Shown here piece by piece: positions 49,784 to 58,711 of a DNA stretch of 64,000 nucleotides; position 1 is the first letter of the stretch; the number at the start of each line of letters is the position of its first letter. Under the pieces are notes generated by a model. The model saw only the letters and a program-made list of their open reading frames with translations. It searched no databases and was not told the DNA's origin. The position numbers and the translations under genes are program-made. Origin of the DNA: Winogradskyella_A sp963966315 (GTDB taxonomy: Bacteria; Bacteroidota; Bacteroidia; Flavobacteriales; Flavobacteriaceae); NCBI GenBank assembly GCA_963966315.1, contig CAWZYX010000001.1, forward strand, positions 1 through 64,000, read 5' to 3'.

Positions 49784-50887
49784 ATGAAGTACACGCAAAG
49801 AAAAAAAGCACTGGTTCTTTTGGCAGATGGAACCATTTTTTACGGAAAGTCCATCGGAATAGAAGGAACATCTTTTGGTGAAGTTTGTTTTAATACGGGA
49901 ACGACAGGCTATCAGGAAATATTTACTGACCCGTCTTATTTTGGACAATTGATGGTCACCACCAATGCACACATAGGTAACTATGGAGCAGAAGAGGATG
50001 AGGTAGAATCAGAATCTATTAAAATTGCAGGACTTATATGTAGAAACTTCAGTTTTGAGTATTCAAGACCTGCTGCCGACGAGTCCTTAGAGGAGTTCTT
50101 TAGAAGACATAACAAAATGGTTATTTCCGATGTAGACACGAGAGGACTGGTAAGTTATATCCGAGAAAAAGGAGCGATGAATGCGGTGATTTCTACCGAT
50201 GTGGAAAATGTAGAGGAATTGAAAAAACAATTGGCTGAAGTACCTTCAATGAGTGGTCTAGAGCTTGCCTCTGAGGTTTCAACTAAAGAACCTTATTATT
50301 ACGGCAATGAAAATGCCAAGTATAAAATTGCTGCACTGGATATTGGTATAAAAAAGAATATTTTAAGGAATTTAGCGAGTAGAGATGCTTTCATAAAAGT
50401 GTTCCCCTATAATTCAACATTTGAGGAACTCGAGGCCTTTCAACCTGATGGGTATTTTTTATCGAATGGCCCTGGAGATCCTGAGCCATTGGCCGAAGCT
50501 CAGCAATTGGCAAAAGAGGTGCTCAAACGAGATTTACCGTTGTTTGGTATTTGCCTTGGCCACCAGGTTATTGCTCTAGCAAATGGCATTTCTACTTATA
50601 AAATGCACAATGGTCACAGGGGAATTAATCATCCGGTTAAAAATTTAATTACTGGGAAGGGAGAAATCACCTCACAGAATCATGGTTTTGCCATTAATAG
50701 AGAAGAAACAGAGTCACATCCTGATGTTGAGATTACACACGTGCATCTGAATGATTCTACCGTAGCCGGCATTAGGATAAAAAATAAAAATTGTTTTTCT
50801 GTTCAATATCATCCGGAGGCAAGTCCGGGACCACATGATTCAATGTATCTGTTTGACCAGTTTATAGAAAACATCCGGAGAAATTAA
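49784..50887 (+). CDS. carA: Carbamoyl-phosphate synthase small subunit
   Basis: 367 residues; the glutaminase subunit that feeds ammonia to CarB for pyrimidine and arginine synthesis. The N-terminal CarA domain has GTSFGEVCFNTGTTGYQEIF. The class I amidotransferase domain shows FLSNGPGDPEPLA, the nucleophile Cys in FGICLGHQVIALA and the His/Glu pair in VQYHPEASPGPHDS. carB is not in the window. It is a single transcription unit between two terminators. Confidence 0.98.
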   Translation: MKYTQRKKALVLLADGTIFYGKSIGIEGTSFGEVCFNTGTTGYQEIFTDPSYFGQLMVTTNAHIGNYGAEEDEVESESIKIAGLICRNFSFEYSRPAADESLEEFFRRHNKMVISDVDTRGLVSYIREKGAMNAVISTDVENVEELKKQLAEVPSMSGLELASEVSTKEPYYYGNENAKYKIAALDIGIKKNILRNLASRDAFIKVFPYNSTFEELEAFQPDGYFLSNGPGDPEPLAEAQQLAKEVLKRDLPLFGICLGHQVIALANGISTYKMHNGHRGINHPVKNLITGKGEITSQNHGFAINREETESHPDVEITHVHLNDSTVAGIRIKNKNCFSVQYHPEASPGPHDSMYLFDQFIENIRRN

Positions 50888-50890
50888 TGG

Positions 50891-50929
50891 AAAAACCGCA
50901 ACAAAATTTAATTTTTATTGCGGTTTTTT
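50891..50929 (+). terminator. Terminator of carA
   Basis: AAAAACCGCAA (50891-50901) and TTGCGGTTTTT (50918-50928) form an 11-bp stem with a T run at the 3' side. The A run on the other side allows bidirectional use. Confidence 0.92.
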
Positions 50930-50944
50930 AGTTCCGAAAACATT

Positions 50945-50968
50945 ATCGTAAATATTAATCGTAAATAT
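50945..50968. promoter_or_regulatory. Direct repeat upstream of eno
   Basis: ATCGTAAATAT occurs twice (50945-50955 and 50958-50968) with a 13-bp period, about 75 bp before the eno start. It could be a regulator binding site. A TATTTTCG, one base off the -7 consensus, lies at 50995-51002. Confidence 0.35.
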
Positions 50969-51040
50969 GATAAATACTAGTTTCAACAGTTTCATATTTT
51001 CGTAATTTTAACCAACTAAAAAACGAATAAAACAATCATT

Positions 51041-52330
51041 ATGAGCATTATAATAAATATTCATGCAAGACAAATTCTGGATTCAAGAGGAAATCCTACA
51101 GTAGAAGTAGACGTCATTACCGAAAATGGTATCATGGGTAGAGCAGCCGTACCATCAGGTGCTTCAACAGGAGAACATGAGGCCGTAGAATTGAGAGATG
51201 GTGGTGACTCCTATATGGGAAAAGGCGTATTAAAGGCGGTTGAGAATGTTAATGCCATAATTGCTCAGGAACTACTAGGAGTATCGGTATTTGAGCAAAA
51301 TCTTATCGATCAAATCATGATTGATCTCGATGGTACACCTAATAAATCAAAGTTAGGAGCCAATGCTATTCTAGGGGTGTCGCTCGCTGCAGCCAAGGCA
51401 GCCGCAAATGAACTGGGTCAGCCCCTCTATCGGTACGTTGGCGGTGTATCAGCTAATACGTTACCGGTTCCAATGATGAATATTATTAATGGAGGTTCGC
51501 ACTCAGATGCGCCCATAGCATTTCAGGAATTTATGATCATGCCTGTTAAGGCTAAATCCTTCACTCACGCCATGCAAATGGGAACGGAGATTTTTCATAA
51601 TCTGAAAAAAATCCTGCACGGTCGCAACCTGAGCACCGCAGTAGGAGATGAGGGCGGATTTGCACCTTCACTGGATGGTACAGAGGATGCCCTTGATACC
51701 ATAGGTAAAGCTGTTGAAAAAGCCGGTTATAAATTTGGTGACGAAGTAATGATTGCGCTTGATTGTGCTTCAGCAGAATTCTACAAGGATGGTAAGTATG
51801 ACTATACTCTTTTTGAGGGAGCATCAGGAGCAGTAAGATCGAGTAAGGAACAATCCGATTATTTGGCCCAGCTTGTCTCTAAATATCCTATTATATCTAT
51901 AGAAGACGGGTTGGATGAAAACGACTGGGAAGGCTGGCAGTATCTTACCAGTTTAATTGGTGACAAAGTGCAATTGGTTGGTGATGATCTTTTTGTGACG
52001 AACGTAGAACGTCTTGAGCGTGGCATTAAGACAGGCGTTGCTAACTCAATTTTAATTAAAGTAAATCAGATCGGATCTTTAACGGAGACCATTGCAGCCG
52101 TCAATATGGCTAAGAATGCAGGATATACCTGCGTTATGTCTCACCGATCAGGTGAAACCGAAGACAATACGATAGCCGACCTTGCTGTGGCCCTTAATAC
52201 TGGTCAGATCAAAACCGGATCTGCCTCAAGAAGTGATCGTATGGCCAAATACAATCAGCTGTTGAGAATTGAGGAAGAATTAGCAGATGTAGCCTATTAT
52301 CCTCAGGAAAAGGCTTTCAAAGTCAATTAA
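51041..52330 (+). CDS. eno: Enolase
   Basis: 429 residues; converts 2-phosphoglycerate to phosphoenolpyruvate. Seen: ARQILDSRGNPTVEVDV at the N-terminus, the substrate loop AVPSGASTGEHEAVELRDG, metal ligands in ALDCASAEF, SIEDGLDENDWEGW and VGDDLFVTN, and the enolase signature LIKVNQIGSLTETIAA. A terminator lies 17 nt downstream and a direct repeat upstream, so it is probably transcribed alone. Confidence 0.99.
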   Translation: MSIIINIHARQILDSRGNPTVEVDVITENGIMGRAAVPSGASTGEHEAVELRDGGDSYMGKGVLKAVENVNAIIAQELLGVSVFEQNLIDQIMIDLDGTPNKSKLGANAILGVSLAAAKAAANELGQPLYRYVGGVSANTLPVPMMNIINGGSHSDAPIAFQEFMIMPVKAKSFTHAMQMGTEIFHNLKKILHGRNLSTAVGDEGGFAPSLDGTEDALDTIGKAVEKAGYKFGDEVMIALDCASAEFYKDGKYDYTLFEGASGAVRSSKEQSDYLAQLVSKYPIISIEDGLDENDWEGWQYLTSLIGDKVQLVGDDLFVTNVERLERGIKTGVANSILIKVNQIGSLTETIAAVNMAKNAGYTCVMSHRSGETEDNTIADLAVALNTGQIKTGSASRSDRMAKYNQLLRIEEELADVAYYPQEKAFKVN

Positions 52331-52346
52331 GACATTAGAAATTCTG

Positions 52347-52374
52347 AAAAAGCCCTCTTTTTGAGGGCTTTTTT
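52347..52374 (+). terminator. Terminator of eno
   Basis: AAAAAGCCCTC / GAGGGCTTTTTT with loop TTTTT: a perfect GC-rich stem with T tract. Confidence 0.95.
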
Positions 52375-52484
52375 GGTTAACCATTCTGGCAACTTCAGTT
52401 AACCTGAATTTAATCATTCTAGAAGTGCCCTGTTTTCTTTTATTGATTAATTTGCCGACCTAAACATCAATAACACTCTTTACC

Positions 52485-54026
52485 ATGGCTAGTTTTCTTT
52501 TTGTAAGTGCCGAAAACGATGGAATTGCTAAATGTAAAGCAGGAGGCATGGGGGATGTCGTTAGAGATGTACCCAGAGTTATTTCTGAACGAGGGGATAC
52601 AGTGAATGTTGTGACACCTTCCTATGGTCGCCTTCACATCAACGCAAGCTTCATTTCTGATATTGATTTTATTTACAGAGGACAGCGTACTAAGGCCAAA
52701 TTATACGAGGCAGTGCCCAAAAAGGAATTTGAACATCTTACACATTATGTGATACACCACGAAGACATTAAACCTGGAACTATTGCAGATATTTATTTTA
52801 ACGATGAGGATCAACCGTTCTTTACAGACTCCTGTATGTTTTCATTATTTTGTACAGCTGTATCTCAAGCGATACTAAACAATGAATTTGGTAAGCTGGA
52901 CATCGTTCATCTGCACGATTGGCATACTAGCCTAATCCTTTTTCTCAGACAATATCATCCGGGATTTACGGGGCTTTGGGATATAAGAATGGTATATTCC
53001 ATTCATAATCTGGCAATTCAGGGAATAAGGCCACTTAGGGATAACTTTGCATCGATACAAGCATTTTATCCAGAGCTTGAGATCGTCGATTCCCAGATTC
53101 AGGATCACAGATATCCGGACTGTATCAATCTGATGTCTGTAGGTATTAGGTTTGCAGATGCTGTTCATACGGTATCTCCATCCTATATGAAAGATATTCA
53201 AAAGCCAAGTGACTTTCCAAATTTTGTCGGTGGAGAAGGACTTGAACAGGATTTAATTGATGCCAATAACTCTAACCGCTTATTTGGAATCCTCAACGGC
53301 TGTAATTACAAGAATATTAATAAGGTCAAAAAAGGTTCTTTTTATAAGAATGCTGTACAGGCAATTTTTGAATGGCTTCAGAAACCAGACAAGGAGTATA
53401 AATATGATTTTCTGATTCACACTGGTGAAAAGATCGCCAGACTGATGAAAAAGGAGCCCGATTTTGTTTGTGCAAGTGTGGCTCGGCTCACAGAACAGAA
53501 GTTCTTTATTTTTAAATCTAATCCTCAGGTCTTGATTGATTTGCTGCAAGTTTTGCAGGAACATAATGGGATATATGTTATTCTTGGTACCGGAGCCCCT
53601 GAGTACGAAGAGCTTTTAAGAGACATCAGTTATCGCTTCGAAAATCTGGTCTTTTTTAACGGTCAGTCTGAAGAGGTAATAGACTCGATATATACAGAAT
53701 CTGATCTCTATTTGATGCCCAGTCTTTTTGAACCTTGTGGGATCAGTCAGATGCTGGCAATGAGAAATGGACAACCATGTTTGGTACACGCAACTGGTGG
53801 GCTAATGGATACGGTTGTTGACCAGGTTACAGGTTTTCATTTTTCAGGAGCTACTCTAGAGGATCAGGGGACAGACTTTATCAATGTTTTCAGAAAAGTC
53901 ATGGATCTTTATTTAAATTGTCCTGAAGAATGGAAAAAGATGCGGAAAGAGGCAAAAAAAGTTAGATTCACATGGAAGGATTCGGTCAATAAATACTACC
54001 GGGACTTATACCGCATCACGTCTTGA
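52485..54026 (+). CDS. GlgA-like glycogen/starch synthase (GT5 family)
   Basis: A 513-residue glycosyltransferase with the GT-B fold. The N-terminal nucleotide-sugar loop of glycogen synthases, usually KxGGLxDVV, reads KCKAGGMGDVV. Also present are VHLHDWHTSLILFLR, YSIHNLAIQG and the C-terminal MPSLFEPCGISQMLAMRNG, the signature of GT5 with the conserved Glu. It most likely elongates an alpha-1,4-glucan using ADP- or UDP-glucose. The remainder of a glycogen operon (glgB, glgC) is not next to it, so the pathway assignment is open. Confidence 0.83.
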   Translation: MASFLFVSAENDGIAKCKAGGMGDVVRDVPRVISERGDTVNVVTPSYGRLHINASFISDIDFIYRGQRTKAKLYEAVPKKEFEHLTHYVIHHEDIKPGTIADIYFNDEDQPFFTDSCMFSLFCTAVSQAILNNEFGKLDIVHLHDWHTSLILFLRQYHPGFTGLWDIRMVYSIHNLAIQGIRPLRDNFASIQAFYPELEIVDSQIQDHRYPDCINLMSVGIRFADAVHTVSPSYMKDIQKPSDFPNFVGGEGLEQDLIDANNSNRLFGILNGCNYKNINKVKKGSFYKNAVQAIFEWLQKPDKEYKYDFLIHTGEKIARLMKKEPDFVCASVARLTEQKFFIFKSNPQVLIDLLQVLQEHNGIYVILGTGAPEYEELLRDISYRFENLVFFNGQSEEVIDSIYTESDLYLMPSLFEPCGISQMLAMRNGQPCLVHATGGLMDTVVDQVTGFHFSGATLEDQGTDFINVFRKVMDLYLNCPEEWKKMRKEAKKVRFTWKDSVNKYYRDLYRITS

Positions 54027-54187
54027 TAAGCTTTCAGACAATGTAAGAAAATACTTATAAAATATTTGTTCGTATCCTATAGTTAAACACTTTTATATTT
54101 ACCAAAAGCTTGTTAAATGTGTTTTCGAAATCGTTATAGTTTTCGTAAATTCGCGTACCATTTAAATCACAAAAAAAACCATATTAA

Positions 54188-55474
54188 ATGTCAGATAAAG
54201 CGATACTGGAAATCAATGGAGAGAAGCACGAATTACCTCTTGTAAAAGGAACTGAAAACGAGCTAGCAATAGATATTAAAAGCTTAAGATCGTCTACTGG
54301 AGGTGTCATCACAATTGATCCCGGTTATAAGAATACGGGAAGTTGTGAAAGTGCAATAACGTTTTTAAATGGTGAAAAAGGGATCTTACGATACAGAGGT
54401 TATTCGATAGAAGAACTGGCTGAAAAAGCCGATTTTCTGGAGGTGGCTTATCTATTGATTTTTGGAGAACTTCCAACTGAACAGCAACTGGATAAATTTC
54501 ATTCGGATATTAAGTCTCATGCCCTTGTTGATGAGGACGTAAAAAAAATTCTGGATGCTTTTCCAAAGGCTGCTCATCCCATGGGCGTTTTGTCTTCCTT
54601 AACAAGTGCCCTGACGGCATTCAACCCATCTTCTGTGGATGTGAGTTCTGAGGAAGATATGTATAATGCAATTGTTCGCATACTGGGTAAGTTTCCTGTG
54701 CTCGTGGCCTGGACCATGCGTAAAAAACAAGGGCTTCCTCTTGAGTACGGGGACGATAGCCTGGGGTATGTTGAGAATGTTCTAAAGATGATGTTTAAAA
54801 ACCCAAACAATCCTTACGTGCAGAACCCTATTCTGGTGGACGCTCTGAATAAACTGCTTATCCTTCATGCTGATCATGAGCAAAACTGTTCGACTTCAAC
54901 GGTCCGAATAACAGGGTCATCTCATGCCGGTTTATTTGTTTCATTATCAGCGGGAATCTCAGCCTTGTGGGGACCTTTGCATGGAGGAGCCAATCAGGCT
55001 GTACTTGAAATGCTTGAGGCAATAAAAGCTGATGGCGGAGATACTAAAAAATACATGGCCAAAGCAAAGGACAAAGAAGACCCCTTTCGATTAATGGGTT
55101 TTGGGCACAGAGTGTATAAAAATTTTGATCCAAGGGCGAGAATTATTAAGAAAGCTGCAGATGAGGTTTTGGGTGATCTGGGAATTGATGATCCGGTACT
55201 CGATATTGCGAAAGGTTTGGAAAAAGAAGCTCTCGAAGATCAGTACTTCGTGGATAGGAAGTTATATCCAAACGTTGATTTTTATTCCGGAATCATCTAC
55301 CGTGCCATGGGAATTCCGGTGGAGATGTTCACGGTTATGTTTGCCCTGGGAAGGTTACCAGGTTGGATCGCTCAATGGCGTGAAATGCGAATGAAAAAAG
55401 AACCTATCGGAAGACCACGACAACTCTATGTGGGTGAAACTTATAGGCCATTTAAACCATTAAGCAAACGATAA
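54188..55474 (+). CDS. gltA: Citrate synthase
   Basis: 428 residues, type II hexameric citrate synthase of the tricarboxylic acid cycle. The N-terminal domain has GYKNTGSCESAITFLNGEKG and LRYRGYSIEELAEKADFLEV; catalytic residues lie in ADHEQNCSTSTVR (His), LWGPLHGGANQAVLEML (His) and FYSGIIYRAMG (Asp). It is read alone, with a terminator directly after. Confidence 0.98.
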   Translation: MSDKAILEINGEKHELPLVKGTENELAIDIKSLRSSTGGVITIDPGYKNTGSCESAITFLNGEKGILRYRGYSIEELAEKADFLEVAYLLIFGELPTEQQLDKFHSDIKSHALVDEDVKKILDAFPKAAHPMGVLSSLTSALTAFNPSSVDVSSEEDMYNAIVRILGKFPVLVAWTMRKKQGLPLEYGDDSLGYVENVLKMMFKNPNNPYVQNPILVDALNKLLILHADHEQNCSTSTVRITGSSHAGLFVSLSAGISALWGPLHGGANQAVLEMLEAIKADGGDTKKYMAKAKDKEDPFRLMGFGHRVYKNFDPRARIIKKAADEVLGDLGIDDPVLDIAKGLEKEALEDQYFVDRKLYPNVDFYSGIIYRAMGIPVEMFTVMFALGRLPGWIAQWREMRMKKEPIGRPRQLYVGETYRPFKPLSKR

Positions 55475-55480
55475 AAAATA

Positions 55481-55508
55481 AAGCTTCATGTGCTCATGAA
55501 GCTTTTTT
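55481..55508 (+). terminator. Terminator of gltA
   Basis: AAGCTTCATG / CATGAAGCTT (10 bp) with loop TGCT, then T4. It lies upstream of the ATG of the next gene, so that gene depends on readthrough or its own promoter. Confidence 0.92.
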
Positions 55509-55519
55509 CTATTCTATCT

Positions 55520-56431
55520 ATGAAATTAAACATTCAGAACGAGACTTCTCGGTTGAGAGCAGTTATTTTTGGGACAGCCGAAAGTAGTGGTCCTATCCCA
55601 ACTCCTGAGGAAGCCTACGATCCAAAATCTTTAGAGCATATCATGGCCGGCACTTATCCAAAGGAAGAACATATGATCAGAGAAATGGATGCGGTATGCG
55701 AAGTTTTTAAGAAGTACGACGTCGATGTATATCGTCCTGATGTGATTGAAAATGTGAATCAGATATTTGCTCGGGATATTGCTTTGGTAATAGAGGATAA
55801 GATAATTGACTGCAACATTCTACCCGATCGACAAAATGAGATAGAGGCCATTCGTTATGTATTTGATCAGATTGATAGAAGAAATATCATAACTCTTCCG
55901 CACGAAGCGCACATAGAAGGTGGTGACGTTATTTTGCATAACGATTATATATTTGTTGGGGTATGTACACGACCAGATTACAAGGACCTCATTACAGCCA
56001 GAACCAATAGTTTGGCGGTAAAGATGCTCAGAGATCATTTTCCTCATAAAACCATTAAATCATTTGTATTGCGCAAAAGCAATACGGATCCAAGAAACAA
56101 TGCTTTGCATTTGGACTGCTGCTTTCAGCCTGTTGGTAACGGAAAGGCCATTCTGCACAAAAACGGATTCTTTTTTGAAGAGGAGTACAATTGGCTTCTA
56201 AACTTCTTTGGCAAAGAAAATGTTTTTGAAATTACCAAGGATGAAATGTACAATATGAAAAGTAATATCTTCTCTATTGCGCCGGATGTGGTTATTTCAG
56301 AAATTAATTTTGACCGCCTGAACACATGGTTTGAAGAGCAAGGTATCACAGTTGAAAAAGTCCCTTATGCAGAGATTGGCAAACAGGGTGGATTGCTGCG
56401 TTGTTCTACCATGCCGCTGATAAGGGATTAG
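55520..56431 (+). CDS. Dimethylarginine dimethylaminohydrolase/amidinotransferase-superfamily enzyme
   Basis: A 303-residue enzyme of the guanidino-group-modifying superfamily (arginine deiminase, DDAH, amidinotransferases). The start MKLNIQNETSRLRAVIFG at 55520 is preferred to one at 55490, which would be inside the gltA terminator. The catalytic parts are EAHIEGGDVILHND, the His in NNALHLDCCFQP and the nucleophile Cys in GGLLRCSTMPL near the C-terminus. The exact substrate (arginine, methylated arginine or another guanidine) cannot be read off. Confidence 0.87.
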   Translation: MKLNIQNETSRLRAVIFGTAESSGPIPTPEEAYDPKSLEHIMAGTYPKEEHMIREMDAVCEVFKKYDVDVYRPDVIENVNQIFARDIALVIEDKIIDCNILPDRQNEIEAIRYVFDQIDRRNIITLPHEAHIEGGDVILHNDYIFVGVCTRPDYKDLITARTNSLAVKMLRDHFPHKTIKSFVLRKSNTDPRNNALHLDCCFQPVGNGKAILHKNGFFFEEEYNWLLNFFGKENVFEITKDEMYNMKSNIFSIAPDVVISEINFDRLNTWFEEQGITVEKVPYAEIGKQGGLLRCSTMPLIRD

Positions 56432-56455
56432 ATTACCTGCGTTCTGCTTTGCCTA

Positions 56456-57328
56456 CTAATTTTCCTTTGTAAACCCATAGGTATTCTGCCCAATAAAGTC
56501 CTTGGGAAATTTGTCGTCTCCCTTAAAACCAATTTCAATAGTACCACTGTCTTCCGGTATGTAGTTAGTTTTAAAAATATAGTCCCATAAACTAAGACTA
56601 ATGCCATAGTTCACACCGTGCTTTCCTTCAGGGAGATCATAGGCATGATGGTAGAGGTGCATGACCGGATTGTTAAAAATGTATTTAAGCGGCCCCCAGG
56701 TAATCTTAATGTTGGCATGATTCAGGTGGCCGATGGCGATGGCGACAAAATGTACGATAAATGCCTGCTCGGGTTCAAAGCCTCCAATAAGCATGACACC
56801 AATTGTTTTTAAAGGCTTGTACAGTATGTTCTCCATCCAGTGATACCTTAAATGCGCCGCAAAGCCCATTTCCTTAACACTGTGGTGCACCTTGTGAAAG
56901 TTCCAAAGGATCTTATACCGATGCAGTAGGACATGGGTAAACCACTGAACAAAATCCAGAATAATAAAAAACACCAATAACTGTAGTCCCGGAGACCAGT
57001 TGGTCATATCAATTAAGGCAAAACTTTGAGGAGTGATATTGATTTCTGAAAATAAAAGTTCTATCACTTTATAGAAACCACTGATGACTATGGAGAAAAT
57101 GAAAAAATTAAAAAACATGTAAAAGGCATCCAGCCAGAAGTCTTTTCTAAAAATCGCCTGATCCTTCCTCCAGGGAAAAATGATCTCTAATAACCAAACA
57201 ACCAATGAGATAACCACCAGCCCCCAGAAATAGTTGGTATACCAGGGAACCTCAAAAATGATGGATTTCCATGTCCATGAAATTGTGCCTTCGAAGGCGT
57301 TTACAAATGCGTCTAAATACTTTTTCAT
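56456..57328 (-). CDS. Sterol desaturase/fatty acid hydroxylase-family membrane protein
   Basis: A 290-residue membrane protein with four to five helices and the eight-histidine di-iron signature: HVLLHR, WNFHKVHHSVKEM, HLNHAN and MHLYHHAYD. These proteins hydroxylate or desaturate lipids using oxygen. Length and motif spacing fit. It lies 14 nt after the sulfurtransferase gene on the same strand and may be part of that operon, but no biochemical link is known. Confidence 0.92.
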   Translation of the reverse strand: MKKYLDAFVNAFEGTISWTWKSIIFEVPWYTNYFWGLVVISLVVWLLEIIFPWRKDQAIFRKDFWLDAFYMFFNFFIFSIVISGFYKVIELLFSEINITPQSFALIDMTNWSPGLQLLVFFIILDFVQWFTHVLLHRYKILWNFHKVHHSVKEMGFAAHLRYHWMENILYKPLKTIGVMLIGGFEPEQAFIVHFVAIAIGHLNHANIKITWGPLKYIFNNPVMHLYHHAYDLPEGKHGVNYGISLSLWDYIFKTNYIPEDSGTIEIGFKGDDKFPKDFIGQNTYGFTKEN

Positions 57329-57342
57329 TTTTCTTCTTTTTT

Positions 57343-58263
57343 TTAAAATGTGTCGAATTCAATGGGGGAATCTTTGTCATAACTCCATTCCACCCAGGAC
57401 CCATCATAATTCTTTACATTGTCAAAGCCCAATAATTCAGCTAATACAAAGGTAGTGTGTGCGGAGCGAACTCCACTATGACAATATACAATGATACGCT
57501 CAGATTCCTCCAAATTCAGATGGGCGTAGTTTTTTTCAATTTCATGTCTGGACTTAAATTTCTGATCTCCGTCGAAATTGATGTTTAAAGCCCAGTCAAT
57601 ATGAATACTATTGGGAATTCTACCTGCTCTTTTAGAACCTGGCTTCATGTATGTTCCTTCAAACTCTTCAATGGTTCTGGTATCGATAATAACAGCGTTT
57701 GCACTTATGGCATCCAGCACGTCTTTATTAGATACAATACAACTCATGGAGGGATTGTCTGGCAACTTAAAATTTGAAGCTAAGAATTTTGGAGCCACTT
57801 TACTGGTGCGCCCATTTGTTGCCTGCCACGACTCAAAACCACCGTTTAAAATTCGCACATTGTGAAAGTCATAATTCTGCAGTATCCACCACAACCGCGC
57901 AGCTTCGCACATGCCTTTATCATCGTATAGAATTATTGTATCTTGAGTTTGTATTCCAAGTTTACTGAATAATTTTTCAAGTTGATTCTTACTAGGGATT
58001 ACCCCTGAATAGGGATAAGAGGAATCTTCGATGTCTTTTCTCGAGATGTTGATTGCGTTAAGGATATGCGATCTTGAATACAATTCTTGAGATCTGAAAT
58101 CCAAAATTTTTGTGCTTGGTAAATCGATGACTTTTGCAAGTTCAGTGGACTCAATTAAATAATTATGACTGGTCTCTTTGGCCAGTGGCGATTTATTTTT
58201 TCCACAAGACCAGATGAGCAATGCAATGAACATCAATTTAATTCTCCAATTCATACCATTCAA
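57343..58263 (-). CDS. Lipoprotein sulfurtransferase with two rhodanese domains
   Basis: A 306-residue protein of the thiosulfate/3-mercaptopyruvate sulfurtransferase type. It starts MNGMNWRIKLMFIALLIWSC, a lipoprotein signal with Cys20 as probable lipidation site, so it acts in the periplasm. The first rhodanese domain (about 45-160) lacks an active-site cysteine in the usual loop; the second (about 175-300) has YCHSGVRSAH with the catalytic Cys. The start overlaps the cytochrome gene by 26 nt (17 nt if the ATG at 58254 is used). With the sulfite dehydrogenase upstream, it probably takes part in periplasmic sulfur oxidation. Confidence 0.88.
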   Translation of the reverse strand: MNGMNWRIKLMFIALLIWSCGKNKSPLAKETSHNYLIESTELAKVIDLPSTKILDFRSQELYSRSHILNAINISRKDIEDSSYPYSGVIPSKNQLEKLFSKLGIQTQDTIILYDDKGMCEAARLWWILQNYDFHNVRILNGGFESWQATNGRTSKVAPKFLASNFKLPDNPSMSCIVSNKDVLDAISANAVIIDTRTIEEFEGTYMKPGSKRAGRIPNSIHIDWALNINFDGDQKFKSRHEIEKNYAHLNLEESERIIVYCHSGVRSAHTTFVLAELLGFDNVKNYDGSWVEWSYDKDSPIEFDTF

Positions 58264-58711
58264 TATCTGATAAGGTCATTCGTCTCCCTTTTTTTTGTGG
58301 GGGATAGTTTTTGACAAGGTAATTGACAATAATTTCTTGATTTTTACCAAGGTCCCACAAGTTTTGGGTTTCCTGCATCCATTTAATTGTGGCATTCCAG
58401 CGTTCGGCGTTCATTCTGTTTTGGGTGACCAACTTTGCCGAGTGGCAGTTGGTACAATTATTGATCACCACCATCAATCCTTCGTCATCTTTTAAACCCG
58501 TACGAACGTGGATTCCGTCTTCAATCCGGTCTTCATCCACTTCCTCTGTAACTACGGGTGTAGTTTCCGCTTTCTTTTTAAAATCAAAGGCCGCCGGATT
58601 ATTAGAGTAGTAAATTAAGCTACCCCCGGTGATAACAAACAACAGGAACAGGGAGATTAACATTTTGTATATTCTCCTTACTTCTTCCTGAAATGTACGC
58701 TCATTTTTCAT
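58238..58711 (-). CDS. Monoheme cytochrome c, sulfite dehydrogenase partner (SorB-like)
   Basis: A 157-residue protein with an N-terminal membrane anchor (about 17-35), an acidic linker and a heme c motif CTNCH at 86-90. Met100 or Met112 could be the sixth ligand. Its ATG overlaps the end of the sulfite dehydrogenase gene by 4 nt, an arrangement matching sorA-sorB operons, where the cytochrome takes electrons from the molybdenum subunit. Membrane anchoring would pass them to the respiratory chain. Assignment as SorB rests on context. Confidence 0.85.
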   Translation of the reverse strand: MKNERTFQEEVRRIYKMLISLFLLFVITGGSLIYYSNNPAAFDFKKKAETTPVVTEEVDEDRIEDGIHVRTGLKDDEGLMVVINNCTNCHSAKLVTQNRMNAERWNATIKWMQETQNLWDLGKNQEIIVNYLVKNYPPQKKGRRMTLSDIEWYELEN

